From the NCBI RefSeq assembly GCF_036763085.1, contig NZ_JBAIYU010000006.1, forward strand, positions 1 to 64,000: a stretch of 64,000 bases of DNA. The letters run 5' to 3'. Made by a program: the position numbers and the translations under genes. Under the pieces are notes generated by a model. It was given only the letters and a program-made list of their open reading frames with translations, was not told the DNA's origin and ran no database searches. Positions within the stretch are counted from its first letter, which is position 1. Each line of letters starts with the position of its first letter. Below, piece after piece: positions 33,251 through 41,739 of the stretch. The stretch comes from JBAIYU01 sp036763085. GTDB taxonomy: Bacteria; Bacillota; Negativicutes; DSM-1736; Dendrosporobacteraceae.

Positions 33251-34894
33251 GTGAAAGAAGATAACTCACGAGGTGCTTGGGCTAAGTTTGCTATTATTGT
33301 AGCTCTATTATTTTTACTTGCGGGTATGTGTAATCTTCTGTTTGAAATTAAGTACCATACAGTTGTTGCTAACAAACGTGAAAGCTTGAACATGGTTACA
33401 AACCATCTGGACGTACACCTAAATAGTCGTCTTACAGCATTGCAGTTGATTGCAACAGATGCTAAGATTTTATCAATGATACCTAGCGAAATCCAACCTG
33501 AGCTTAATCGAGCAGTGAAGGTAATGGGATTTTTTAATGCAGTAGTATTTGATATTGAGGGAAACTTTATAGCCGAAGGTGAACCTGAAAGACATATTGG
33601 ACAGGTATATGATCAGGAAAGCTTTGCTAAGGCAGCTCGAGGTTCGCCTGTTATTTCAGGGAGAATTGTCTATAGTGATTTAAATAGCGCCTATGTTAGT
33701 CTGCGTGTGCCAATAATAACTTTAGATGGAGAAATTAAAGGTGTACTTGTAGCGGGGCTGACTATTGATACGATAAGAAATTTTATTGAATCCAAATCTC
33801 AAAAAGATGATTATATTTTTATTATTGATCATAATACAAACTTTATTGCCCACCCTAAGCTTGCTGAAATATATCCTGAAAACAAAGCTTTTGCTAAATA
33901 TGAAGGACAATTCTTCAAAACTTCGGAAGGCCAATTAATTGATACAGCAATAATTGACGGTTTTGAAAAGTTATATATTTATACCGCTTTTGATAAAACA
34001 GATTGGAGAATCGTAAGAGCCATTCCTGTTGATTTATTGTACTATGAAGTTCTTAAAGCAATGATCCCAGAGCTAACATTCATTGTTTTAATGATATTCC
34101 TTATTGGACTATCATATAGAGTTGTACGGCAATCACAGCGCTTTCATGCTGAAAGAGAGAATATGCGGCTTGAACGTCTGACAACTGTAAGCACTATAGC
34201 CGCTGGTTTAGCTCATGAGATTCGTAATCCCCTAACGGCAATTAAGGGTTTTGTTCAATTAATGCTAAGGAAGACAGATCGGCCTGTTCAGCCTAGTCAT
34301 TTGCAGATAATGCTAACTGAAATTGAGCGGATAGAAAGATTGACAAACGAGTTCCGAATGCTGGCTCGCCCGCCAAGGCCGCCGAAATATGAGCCGCAGG
34401 ATCTTGTTAAAATTATTAATGATGTTTTGTTTCTTATTGAACAGCAAGCAGAGGATTTGGGGTTAGAAATAGTTTTTCAAGTTGATACTTCGAGTGGAAA
34501 TAACCAGTTATTATGGCCTATCTTAGTAAATTCAGAACATGCCCCTGAGGGCTTTTATCTTGTTTTTGGTGATGAAGGTCAGTTGAAGCAGGTCCTTCTA
34601 AATCTTCTGCGCAATGCTGTGGAGGCAACATCAGAAGGTGGAAATATACTTGTTACTCTCGGAAAGCATGATCAAAATATTGTAATTACAGTTAAGGATA
34701 CTGGTGTAGGTATTCCGCCGGAAATACTTACAAGGCTTGGTACACCCTTTTTTACAACAAAAGAATCGGGAACTGGCTTGGGGTTGTCGGTTTGCTTTAG
34801 TATTATTCAACAACATGGTGGTAAAATAGAAATAAACAGTGATATAGGTGAAGGAACAAAAGTAGAGATTACTTTACCTAAACTAAAAAATTGA
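33251..34894 (+). CDS. Cache-domain sensor histidine kinase
   Basis: A membrane kinase with TM1 at about 12-34, an extracellular double-Cache-like sensor (about 35-270: FNAVVFDIEGNFIAEG, SLRVPIITLDGEIKGVLV), TM2 at about 275-297, a HisKA domain with LAHEIRNPLTAIKGF (phospho-His near 322) and a HATPase domain (NLLRNAVEA, DTGVGIPPEIL, GTGLGLSV). The HisKA segment is of the sporulation-kinase type. No response regulator gene is adjacent, so it is an orphan that may feed a phosphorelay. GTG 33251 is preceded by GGATG; GTG 33233 is an in-frame alternative. Neither has a strong ribosome binding site. Confidence 0.9.
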   Translation: MKEDNSRGAWAKFAIIVALLFLLAGMCNLLFEIKYHTVVANKRESLNMVTNHLDVHLNSRLTALQLIATDAKILSMIPSEIQPELNRAVKVMGFFNAVVFDIEGNFIAEGEPERHIGQVYDQESFAKAARGSPVISGRIVYSDLNSAYVSLRVPIITLDGEIKGVLVAGLTIDTIRNFIESKSQKDDYIFIIDHNTNFIAHPKLAEIYPENKAFAKYEGQFFKTSEGQLIDTAIIDGFEKLYIYTAFDKTDWRIVRAIPVDLLYYEVLKAMIPELTFIVLMIFLIGLSYRVVRQSQRFHAERENMRLERLTTVSTIAAGLAHEIRNPLTAIKGFVQLMLRKTDRPVQPSHLQIMLTEIERIERLTNEFRMLARPPRPPKYEPQDLVKIINDVLFLIEQQAEDLGLEIVFQVDTSSGNNQLLWPILVNSEHAPEGFYLVFGDEGQLKQVLLNLLRNAVEATSEGGNILVTLGKHDQNIVITVKDTGVGIPPEILTRLGTPFFTTKESGTGLGLSVCFSIIQQHGGKIEINSDIGEGTKVEITLPKLKN

Positions 34895-35024
34895 TAACTA
34901 CTCATTGGTTTTTCTTAAAAATGGACTTGGCATTGCCAAGTCTTTTGCAAATATAACAACTCATAAAGATATATATAATAATCTATTGCAATTTATATTG
35001 CGTTTTGGGAAAGGTGTGATTGAA

Positions 35025-35537
35025 ATGGAAACGCAGGAACGTCGTTCAAAGATTTTAGCTAGGTTAAAGTCAACAAGTAGTCCGCTTACTGGAACGGCTT
35101 TAGCGAAAGAATTGGGTGTTAGCAGGCAAGTTATTGTAGGTGACATTGCTATTATACGGGCTTCAGGGATAACTGTTTATGCAACACCTCAGGGATATAT
35201 GATACCGCAAGTACACACTGCATCTGTTATTGCAACTATAGCATGCCGGCATGATCGCGATGAGTTGGAGAAAGAATTATCCATTATTATAGATAATGGA
35301 GGTAAGGTACGTGACGTAATAGTTGAACATCCTATTTATGGGGAAATAACTGCGAACCTTATGTTAAGCTCTCGACGTGAGTTGGCTGATTTTTTACATA
35401 AACTTGCTGAAAGTGGTGCAGCGCCATTAGCGACTGTAACTGGTGGAGTTCATCTTCACACTATTGAAGTTCCTAGCGCTGAAGTACTCTCAACAATAGA
35501 AGAAGAACTACGTACCAAAGGTTTGCTTATGAGATAA
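35025..35537 (+). CDS. niaR: niacin-responsive transcriptional repressor
   Basis: An N-terminal winged helix-turn-helix (about 1-60: RRSKILARLKSTSSPLTGTALAKELGVSRQVIV) is joined to a 3H domain (about 70-168), named for its conserved histidines, seen here in CRHDRDELEKEL, VEHPIYGEI and GGVHLHTIEV. NiaR (YrxA) represses NAD synthesis or niacin uptake genes when niacin is plentiful. ATG 35025, after AAGGTGTG, gives 170 aa, the family length; the 40 upstream codons are not family-like. The next gene is the niacin transporter niaP, with a NiaR-like box in its leader, which supports both calls. Confidence 0.92.
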   Translation: METQERRSKILARLKSTSSPLTGTALAKELGVSRQVIVGDIAIIRASGITVYATPQGYMIPQVHTASVIATIACRHDRDELEKELSIIIDNGGKVRDVIVEHPIYGEITANLMLSSRRELADFLHKLAESGAAPLATVTGGVHLHTIEVPSAEVLSTIEEELRTKGLLMR

Positions 35538-35587
35538 TTTCAAAAAGTAAGTAAGACAGTAGCTATAATATTGGATATTAACTTAAG

Positions 35588-35617
35588 CTGGGTGGTAACA
35601 TATATCCACCCAGTTTT
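35588..35617 (+). terminator. intrinsic terminator after niaR
   Basis: CTGGGTGG (35588-35595) pairs with CCACCCAG (35606-35613), followed by T4 and a T-rich stretch. Confidence 0.75.
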
Positions 35618-35636
35618 CTATTTTTAGAAATTCAAG

Positions 35637-35665
35637 TTGTCTTTTGCCTTATCTGGTTGTATAAT
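35637..35665 (+). promoter_or_regulatory. promoter of niaP
   Basis: TTGTCT (35637-35642), 17 bases, TATAAT (35660-35665). Transcription would start near 35672. Confidence 0.65.
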
Positions 35666-35683
35666 AATCCCATTGACAATACT

Positions 35684-35695
35684 GGTGTAAAGACA
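35684..35695. promoter_or_regulatory. candidate NiaR operator
   Basis: GGTGTAAAGACA (35684-35695), reading TGTCTTTACACC on the other strand, fits the TGTCTT-ACA core I recall for NiaR sites. It sits about 12-24 bases after the predicted niaP transcription start, suited to repression. Confidence 0.5.
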
Positions 35696-35711
35696 GTAGG
35701 TGGAGGTAAAA

Positions 35712-37031
35712 ATGGATATAATCAGTCGTCTAGAGCAGATACCGGTGAGTCGCTTTCACTATAAGCTTTTGTTAATAACAGGACTAGGGTGGATGTTTGA
35801 TGCAATGGATACTGGCATCATTGCATTTGTTTTGCCAACCCTTGCTAAGAACTGGGGATTATCGGCAGCGCAAATGGGGTACATTGGCAGTATCGGACTA
35901 TTAGGAATGGCATTAGGAGCCGTTCTTGCTGGAACTTTAGCTGACCGTTTTGGTCGTAAGTGGCTTTTCGCTGTAACGTTAGTTATTTATAGCGTAGCTA
36001 CAGGTCTTTGTGGACTAGCTTGGAATTATGAGTCATTATTAGTATTCCGATTTTTGGTAGGTTTTGGACTTGGGGGACAGCTCCCTGTAGCTGTAACTTT
36101 GGTGAGTGAATATTCACCACCGGCTGCACGGGGCAAGTTTATTGTGTTGTTGGAAAGTTTCTGGGGATTAGGCTGGTTGGCAGCTGCATTGATAGCATAT
36201 CTTGTCATCCCTCGTTTTGGTTGGCAGTCAGCCTTTTTGATAGGGGCATTACCGGCATTTTATGTTTTTTATGTTTGGCGTTCTGTTCCAGAATCGGTCA
36301 GATATTTAACCAACAAAGGGCGCTTAGATGAAGCGCACGCAATTGTCAGTGCTATGGAAAGAGAGACTGGACGTAAGGTTGAAACTAATATTATTGGCCC
36401 GCCAGTGATAAATGCTGGGAAAATTTCATTTGCAGATATCTGGGCACCCCAGTTTGCTAAGCGTACAATTGTACTATGGCTATTATGGTTTGGCATCGTA
36501 TATTCATACTACGGGATATTTACCTGGCTTCCGTCGTTGATGGTTGGCCAAGGTTATACAGTAATAAAAAGCTTTGAATATGTACTTATAATGACTTTGG
36601 CACAGCTTCCAGGATATTTTACTGCCGCGTATTTAGTCGATAAGATTGGAAGAAAGCATACTTTGGCAGGTTTTCTAGCGATGAGCGCAGTGTGTGCATT
36701 CTTTTTTGGTCAGGGCGGCAGCCCTCAGAGTTTAATAATTTGGGGCAGTTTAATGTCGTTTTTCAACCTAGGAGCTTGGGGCGTTGTCTATACATATACA
36801 CCGGAGCTTTATCCTACCAGGATAAGGGCATTTGGTTCAGGTTGGGCTGCTGCTGTTGGACGTATTGGTGGTATCTTGGCCCCAACAGTAGTTGGATATA
36901 TGATAACAGGAACACAGGGGTTTGCTAACGTTTTTATGATGTTTACTGGCGTAATGCTGCTTGTTGCGTTAATCGTATGGATAGCAGGGGAAGAAACTAA
37001 AGGAAAAACACTTGATGAAATAAGCAGCTAG
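35712..37031 (+). CDS. niaP: niacin transporter, MFS family
   Basis: A twelve-helix major facilitator protein (439 aa). It follows Bacillus subtilis NiaP (YceI) closely: GLGWMFDAMDTGI in TM1, GTLADRFGRKWLF between TM2 and TM3, FGLGGQLPVAVTLVSEYSP, IVLLESFWGLGWLAAALIAY, LIMTLAQLPGYFTAAYLVDKIGRK and FFNLGAWGVVYTYTPELYPT. It would import nicotinic acid or nicotinamide for NAD salvage. ATG 35712 follows GGTGGAGG; a GTG at 35700 is inside that site. Control by the adjacent NiaR is likely from the box at 35684-35695. Confidence 0.9.
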   Translation: MDIISRLEQIPVSRFHYKLLLITGLGWMFDAMDTGIIAFVLPTLAKNWGLSAAQMGYIGSIGLLGMALGAVLAGTLADRFGRKWLFAVTLVIYSVATGLCGLAWNYESLLVFRFLVGFGLGGQLPVAVTLVSEYSPPAARGKFIVLLESFWGLGWLAAALIAYLVIPRFGWQSAFLIGALPAFYVFYVWRSVPESVRYLTNKGRLDEAHAIVSAMERETGRKVETNIIGPPVINAGKISFADIWAPQFAKRTIVLWLLWFGIVYSYYGIFTWLPSLMVGQGYTVIKSFEYVLIMTLAQLPGYFTAAYLVDKIGRKHTLAGFLAMSAVCAFFFGQGGSPQSLIIWGSLMSFFNLGAWGVVYTYTPELYPTRIRAFGSGWAAAVGRIGGILAPTVVGYMITGTQGFANVFMMFTGVMLLVALIVWIAGEETKGKTLDEISS

Positions 37032-37048
37032 TCGGGCTTGAAAATTAA

Positions 37049-37081
37049 AACCAGCCCTTAATAGAATGCATGGGCTGGTTT
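37049..37081 (+). terminator. hairpin after niaP
   Basis: AACCAGCCC (37049-37057) pairs with GGGCTGGTT (37072-37080). Only two T follow, so termination may be partial. Confidence 0.6.
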
Positions 37082-37137
37082 GATTATTTGTGCTATAAAG
37101 AGTATAATTAATTCATATGTTTTTTTGGGGGAGTTAG

Positions 37138-37524
37138 ATGGCAAGTTTAAGTTTTTTAATTGCTTTACTGGCAGCGTTCTGGGTATATAAAGATGCAAAA
37201 TCTCGAGGTCAGAGTAAAAATACGGCATTGTTATGGGCTGTGGGCACTCTCGCTATGTTAATAGTATTTTTGCCGTTATACCTGCTGTTTGGGAGGCGCA
37301 AACCAGAAATGCGTCGCAATGATGAAAAGACAATTGATGTTGAGGCAACAGTGATAGAAGATTCTATCAGCTGCCCGATGTGTGCTAGTAAAGTTAAAGA
37401 CGACTTTAAGGTTTGTCCTTACTGCAGCTATACACTTCAGCCTAAATGTGAACAATGCGGCCATGAGCTAAAACGAGAGTGGAAAGCATGTCCTAACTGT
37501 CAAACGCCAAATTCTAATAAATAA
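37138..37524 (+). CDS. membrane-anchored double zinc-ribbon protein, 128 aa
   Basis: Two N-terminal hydrophobic segments (about 2-17 and 29-52) are followed by a linker and a double zinc ribbon: CPMC...CPYC (about 80-98) and CEQC...CPNC (about 104-122). Such ribbons are mostly structural or mediate protein contacts. The start is ATG 37138 with GGGGGAG upstream. It has no close partner genes: niaP lies upstream behind a hairpin and a tRNA downstream. No function can be assigned beyond a membrane protein with a cytoplasmic zinc-binding tail. Confidence 0.75.
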   Translation: MASLSFLIALLAAFWVYKDAKSRGQSKNTALLWAVGTLAMLIVFLPLYLLFGRRKPEMRRNDEKTIDVEATVIEDSISCPMCASKVKDDFKVCPYCSYTLQPKCEQCGHELKREWKACPNCQTPNSNK

Positions 37525-37614
37525 TCAATTGGATTAATATTCAAATATATAAGCTAACTTTTTATTAGACATCGCACCTGAATGTATGTTATAATAGCTT
37601 TTGTCATTAAATAT

Positions 37615-37689
37615 GCGCCCGTAGCTCAGGGGATAGAGCGCCGGCCTCCGGAGCCGGGAGCGCAGGTTCGATTCCTGCCGGGCGCGCCA
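37615..37689 (+). tRNA. tRNA-Arg (CCG)
   Basis: A 75-nt cloverleaf: acceptor GCGCCCG/CGGGCGC, anticodon stem CCGGC/GCCGG with loop CTCCGGA (anticodon CCG at 37648-37650), T-loop TTCGATT and an encoded CCA. A TATAAT lies at 37590-37595. Confidence 0.97.
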
Positions 37690-37707
37690 TAAAATCATGC
37701 GATAATT

Positions 37708-37746
37708 ACCAATTCTTAAGATCCGTCAATAAGAATTGGTTTTTTG
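37708..37746 (+). terminator. terminator after tRNA-Arg
   Basis: ACCAATTCTTA (37708-37718) pairs with TAAGAATTGGT (37730-37740), followed by T6. Confidence 0.8.
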
Positions 37747-38017
37747 ATTTTTTAGTGGAATGCCAGATTACATACATAGAAGATTGTTATGAAGATTCTT
37801 GATATAGCATATACATTCTTGATATATTTAAGAAAGCAGCTCAAACCATCTCGAGTATCGCAGAGAAGATTTAAGCTGCTTTATATGTCAGTGTAATCTA
37901 GAATCCCTTCCTTAAATCTACAAAATTCTACATTGAAAAATAAAGCTGAGTGATATATTATAATATGTAAACTAGTAATAATTTCTAGTAAATAATTACT
38001 AAGATTGGAATGATAGT
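37747..38017. other. non-coding stretch with one imperfect hairpin
   Basis: AAAGCAGCT (37833-37841) pairs with AGCTGCTTT (37874-37882), with partial pairing inside. No ORF with a ribosome binding site is visible. The hairpin lacks a T-run and its role is unclear. Confidence 0.4.
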
Positions 38018-39178
38018 GTGAAATTTTTATTAATTGCAATAGTAATTGCGACAGCTGAGCTAGCTTATACGATCTTTCACGAGCTAGCGGAACACTCTAG
38101 CAGTACCCTAACCTTTTTTAAATTAATAAGTTTCACATTTTTAGTTTCAAGCGTAACAGTGCTGATTGCAAAGTATCGCAGCGAAGCTTCATCTGCAAAA
38201 CAAAAAGCTGAGGAGTCTATAAAAAACAGTCTTAATGATCGAAACCTATGTGAAAATCTTCTAGAGAATATGCCATGCGCGATTGTATCCGTTGATCCAG
38301 ATTTTGTGCTTCGGCGCGTAAATAAGCAGGTGTATCATATTACAGGTTTTGATCCGGATAAAATGATCGGGAAAAAATGTTATGATTTTTTTGGCATGGG
38401 AAAAGTTTGCATTGGATGTCCGGTTCAAAAATCGCTAGAGTCTGGACAGGTTAATTATAATGTTAAGCAAGAAGTGGACAGCAAGGGTAATGAAATTTTC
38501 ATACATCAGACAGCTATTCCTATTTTTAATAAGGATAAATCCATAGATTACGTTCTCGAAGTAGTTATTGATGTAACTAATCAGAAAAAGCTTGAGTATT
38601 TGAATAGTAAATTATATAAACAAATGGTTATTAGCTTAGCTCATCTAATTGAAAGCAGAGATGAGTATACTGGCAGCCATTCATTAAGAGTTAGAGAAAT
38701 AGCAGTAGAAATTGGAAGAGAACTAAATTTGGATTCAAATATTATCCAAGAGCTTTCAATTGCAGCTGAACTGCATGATATAGGGAAAATTGGGATACCC
38801 GAGTCCATCTTAAATAAACCCGGAAAACTTAGCAATTTGGAATATGACATTATAAAACAACACCCGATACTAGGCTATAATGCTTTAAAGAATATTGACC
38901 AGCTTGTATCAGTATCTGAGGCTATACTTTATCACCATGAAAGGTTCGATGGGACAGGTTATCCAACCGGAAAAAGCGGCGTAAAAATACCTATCATAGC
39001 AAGGATTTTAACAATAGCTGATGTCTATGAAGCGATTACCTCAAATAGGATTTATCGAAATGCAATGACGCAAGAGAAAGCTGTGGAAGTAATGGAAGAT
39101 GGACGTGGAAGTCATTTTGATCCAGAAATTTTGGATGTATTTTTTTCAATATTAAGGCGGAAAGATAAAAATAACTAG
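38018..39178 (+). CDS. PAS-HD-GYP cyclic-di-GMP phosphodiesterase
   Basis: Two N-terminal hydrophobic segments (about 2-19 and 32-51), a coiled linker, a PAS domain (about 75-190, NMPCAIVSVDPDF onward) holding an unusual Cys-rich CIGCPVQKS insertion, and a C-terminal HD-GYP domain (about 195-380). The HD pair is in ELHDIGKIGIPE (about 249-260) and the HHERFDGTGYP motif follows (about 308-318), so the enzyme should hydrolyse c-di-GMP. It could act opposite the diguanylate cyclase at 3057. The start is GTG 38018 with a weak ribosome binding site. The PAS cysteines may bind a cofactor or sense redox; that is inference. Confidence 0.9.
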   Translation: MKFLLIAIVIATAELAYTIFHELAEHSSSTLTFFKLISFTFLVSSVTVLIAKYRSEASSAKQKAEESIKNSLNDRNLCENLLENMPCAIVSVDPDFVLRRVNKQVYHITGFDPDKMIGKKCYDFFGMGKVCIGCPVQKSLESGQVNYNVKQEVDSKGNEIFIHQTAIPIFNKDKSIDYVLEVVIDVTNQKKLEYLNSKLYKQMVISLAHLIESRDEYTGSHSLRVREIAVEIGRELNLDSNIIQELSIAAELHDIGKIGIPESILNKPGKLSNLEYDIIKQHPILGYNALKNIDQLVSVSEAILYHHERFDGTGYPTGKSGVKIPIIARILTIADVYEAITSNRIYRNAMTQEKAVEVMEDGRGSHFDPEILDVFFSILRRKDKNN

Positions 39179-39208
39179 CTGAGTTTTGATAATAAAATAT
39201 GCAAATAA

Positions 39209-39239
39209 GAAAAAGAAGGCTGCCTGGCCTTCTTTTTTA
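39209..39239. terminator. terminator between the HD-GYP gene and a convergent small gene
   Basis: AGAAAAAGAAGGC and GCCTTCTTTTTT (39209-39220 with 39227-39238) form the stem; A and T runs at the ends make it work on both strands. Confidence 0.75.
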
Positions 39240-39280
39240 TATATTGATGAACTTCGAAACTCAATAATATGTTTAGGTTA

Positions 39281-39520
39281 TCAACGCTTCTCGACTGCAT
39301 TAATATCGTCCCGAACAAAAGATTTTGTGCACTCGTCTAATCTGCATAATATTTGACAATAGGCGTCCATAACAAAATCAATAGTTTCAGGCCGTAATAA
39401 ATTACTTGTCTGAAATGAACTTGCGTTAAGCAGATTCAAAAGAATATTTTGGGCTAGCTGCAATCGTACAATGGTTATTTCGGCAAGTAATGCCGGGTCA
39501 GTTATCTGTCTTTCATTCAT
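39281..39520 (-). CDS. small hypothetical protein, 79 aa
   Basis: An apparently all-helical soluble protein (MNERQITDPALLAEITIVRL start, then QNILLNLLNASSFQ and ETIDFVMDAYCQIL) with two cysteines. GGTGGAGGAG before the ATG is a strong ribosome binding site. I do not recognise a family and it has no operon partners. Confidence 0.65.
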   Translation of the reverse strand: MNERQITDPALLAEITIVRLQLAQNILLNLLNASSFQTSNLLRPETIDFVMDAYCQILCRLDECTKSFVRDDINAVEKR

Positions 39521-39859
39521 TATAATTCTCCTCCACCAATTGATCTAGATTATCCGAGGACTAAGCCACGCTAATACTACTAGTTTATACAAGTCGATAC
39601 TCACTACTAATCATGCTTTTTAGATGGGTTTATACCCAAGGGGCACAGGCAAGTTTCACCTGAAATGGGGCTCACTTTATATATATTGTAGGCGACTGTA
39701 ATTATTCTCACTTGTACACCTAGTATGACTTGGTAATACTGGCTTGTTTTGACAAATAGAAAAAAGGAAAGTAAAATGTATAAGGCATTAAAATCCATCA
39801 GTAAGTAACTTTTTTTCAAGAAAAGTCGATTTTACTGAAACGTTGTAAGGGATGATATT
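39521..39859. other. non-coding stretch upstream of the thioesterase gene
   Basis: I see two short hairpins: GGGTTTATACCC (near 39625) and CAGG/CCTG around a ten-base loop, read most clearly on the minus strand. A 70-codon minus-strand frame here starts with TTG, has no ribosome binding site and has low-quality composition, so I do not call it. No promoter stands out. Confidence 0.4.
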
Positions 39860-40273
39860 ATGGCTGTTATTTTACGCGAAAGAGTACGTTTTGTAGAGAC
39901 AGACGCAATGGGGGTAGCACATCATGCTAACTATTTTCGCTGGTTCGAAATGGGGCGTGTAGAATTCTTGCGTCAGGCAGGTATTTCTTTAAACGAGCTA
40001 ATTAAGGCAGGCATATTGTTTCCAATTACTAATGTTGAATGCAAGTATCGTGCATCAGCAAGATTTGATGATAATATTCTTATTGAGACTGAGGCTATTG
40101 AATTTACGTCAGTAAAAATGATATTCAATTATAAAATTTTTCGGGAAGAAGATAGATTATTATTAGCAAATGGGCAAACTCAAAATGTATTCACTGATTT
40201 AAATAGTAAAATCATAAGATTACCTTCAGAATATGTTGTTAAGATAAAAGACTTAATAGCTTTAGAAAACTAA
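39860..40273 (+). CDS. YbgC/FcbC-type acyl-CoA thioesterase
   Basis: A 137-residue hot-dog-fold thioesterase. RFVETDAMGVAHHANYFRWFEMGRVEF in outline (about 10-37) contains the catalytic Asp in ETDAMG, the substrate-binding HHANY and the helix that follows. It should hydrolyse short-chain acyl-CoA esters or 4-hydroxybenzoyl-CoA-like substrates. The gene lies 34 bases ahead of murI and probably starts the long operon-like run that ends at 49044. The true substrate is unknown. Confidence 0.88.
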   Translation: MAVILRERVRFVETDAMGVAHHANYFRWFEMGRVEFLRQAGISLNELIKAGILFPITNVECKYRASARFDDNILIETEAIEFTSVKMIFNYKIFREEDRLLLANGQTQNVFTDLNSKIIRLPSEYVVKIKDLIALEN

Positions 40274-40307
40274 ATAAGCATATTAGGAGTCGACAGGAGG
40301 TGGCGTA

Positions 40308-41111
40308 ATGTCTAACAATGCGCCAATCGGTATATTTGATTCGGGAATCGGCGGCCTTACGGTTGTAAAAGAAATTAGAAAAATTATGCCGCAAGAAAAC
40401 TTGATATATTTTGGTGATACTGCCAGAGCACCCTATGGTTCACGTTCACCGGCGCAGATTATAGAATTCATGCATCAGATTCTTAAGTTTTTTTCAGAGC
40501 AGAATGTAAAAATGGCTATTTTTGCCTGCAATACTATGACTGCGTTAGGACTAAACCAAGCTAAAGAAAAATATCCTTTTCAGCTTATTGGAATGAGTAC
40601 TGGTGTTGAGCAGGCTCTTAGTAGAAGTGTAAATAAAAATATCGGCGTTATTGCTACACAGGCTACAATTGCCAGCGGCTCGCATGGCAACGATATTAAG
40701 AACACAGCGCCAAAGGCAAGAATTTTCCCTCAGGCCTGTCCCAAATTTGTACCCCTTATTGAGAATGAAGTGATTAATGGCGCTGAGATTAGTGAATCGG
40801 TATGTGAGTATTTGACACCAATGAAGGATGTCGGCGTTGACACTCTTATACTGGGATGTACACACTATCCTTTTATAAATGAAAGTATTCGCAGTATTGT
40901 TGGTCCTGACGTTAATATAGTAAATCCTGCAAGTGATACAGCAGCCGCTGCGTATAATGTATTAGTGCGGAAAGGACAATTAGCTGATGATAAGCAGCAA
41001 GGACGTGTAAGACTGTGTTTTTCAGCTGGCGTAGACAAGGCTAAACGCATGGCGGATTTGGTTATGGACACAACAAATGTTGAATTTGAATTAGTAAATT
41101 TAGAAGTATAG
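40308..41111 (+). CDS. murI: glutamate racemase
   Basis: Makes D-glutamate for peptidoglycan. IGIFDSGIGGLTVVKEI (about 7-23) with catalytic-region Asp11, YFGDTARAPYGS, the first catalytic cysteine Cys74 in FACNTMTA and the second, Cys184, in LGCTHYPF are all present. 267 aa is normal. A strong ribosome binding site (CAGGAGGTGG) precedes ATG 40308. In Bacillus subtilis racE lies near rph, rdgB and ysnB; here the same genes follow but with a block of unrelated genes in between. Confidence 0.96.
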   Translation: MSNNAPIGIFDSGIGGLTVVKEIRKIMPQENLIYFGDTARAPYGSRSPAQIIEFMHQILKFFSEQNVKMAIFACNTMTALGLNQAKEKYPFQLIGMSTGVEQALSRSVNKNIGVIATQATIASGSHGNDIKNTAPKARIFPQACPKFVPLIENEVINGAEISESVCEYLTPMKDVGVDTLILGCTHYPFINESIRSIVGPDVNIVNPASDTAAAAYNVLVRKGQLADDKQQGRVRLCFSAGVDKAKRMADLVMDTTNVEFELVNLEV

Positions 41112-41190
41112 TGTTAAATCGTAGTAGATAAGGGAAAAATTTGGTATAATAGTGATTGTTAGGACTTTGGTTAGAGATGGAGGCGTAGGT

Positions 41191-41727
41191 GTGGAGTTTC
41201 TAATAGGTTTATTAATTGTAGCAGTTTTAGTGGTAGTTGCTATTCGTCTGTTTATTGCCAATCAGGGTGATGCCGAATTTTTATTTCAGGTAGATCAGGC
41301 CTCAGCCTTTGAAGTATCTAAAATGAGTGAGGATACTGTTACAGTAACATGCAAGGTTCCTTTCGTTAACAAAGGGAGTCAGGATGGTACAATTATGGAT
41401 TGTTATACCCGACATTTGCTGCCATGCGAGCAGTATGATGGCGTCGAAGTATATTCCCGGTTGGAGTTGGAAGCAGCTCCGCGAACAGATGGCTATTTTG
41501 AGGCTATAATTATCCCTAAGCAAACAGGACAAACAATAATTGTAACAGTTACGTTAAAAGCAAAAGATGGCGATATAAAGCAAGCGCTTGCGCAAATGGT
41601 GGACATGCCTATCGATATTGTATATCAAATTGTAGCTCGCAGTGATTGGTATATTAATAAAACGCGCTTAATGATGAAGGCGAACGAAATTGTACGGGCC
41701 GCGGGCGTTTCGGCTGGCGCGCGATAG
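41191..41727 (+). CDS. hypothetical membrane-anchored protein, 178 aa
   Basis: One N-terminal hydrophobic segment (about 3-22, EFLIGLLIVAVLVVVAIRLF) followed by a soluble beta-rich domain (TVTVTCKVPFVNKG, ATI-like IIVTVTLKAKDG) ending in a basic helix. Residues 60-75 hold two cysteines (MDCYTRHLLPC). I do not recognise the domain. GTG 41191 is the best start, with GGAGGCG about six bases upstream; the 13 codons before it are outside the site. It lies 79 bases after murI and 12 bases before the CofE-like gene, so it may belong functionally to the five-gene block that follows. Confidence 0.7.
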   Translation: MEFLIGLLIVAVLVVVAIRLFIANQGDAEFLFQVDQASAFEVSKMSEDTVTVTCKVPFVNKGSQDGTIMDCYTRHLLPCEQYDGVEVYSRLELEAAPRTDGYFEAIIIPKQTGQTIIVTVTLKAKDGDIKQALAQMVDMPIDIVYQIVARSDWYINKTRLMMKANEIVRAAGVSAGAR

Positions 41728-41739
41728 GAGGATAATTAT

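Noticed and set aside
39607..39819. 70-codon minus-strand reading frame in the gap before the thioesterase gene
   Set aside because: TTG start, no ribosome binding site and unconvincing composition.
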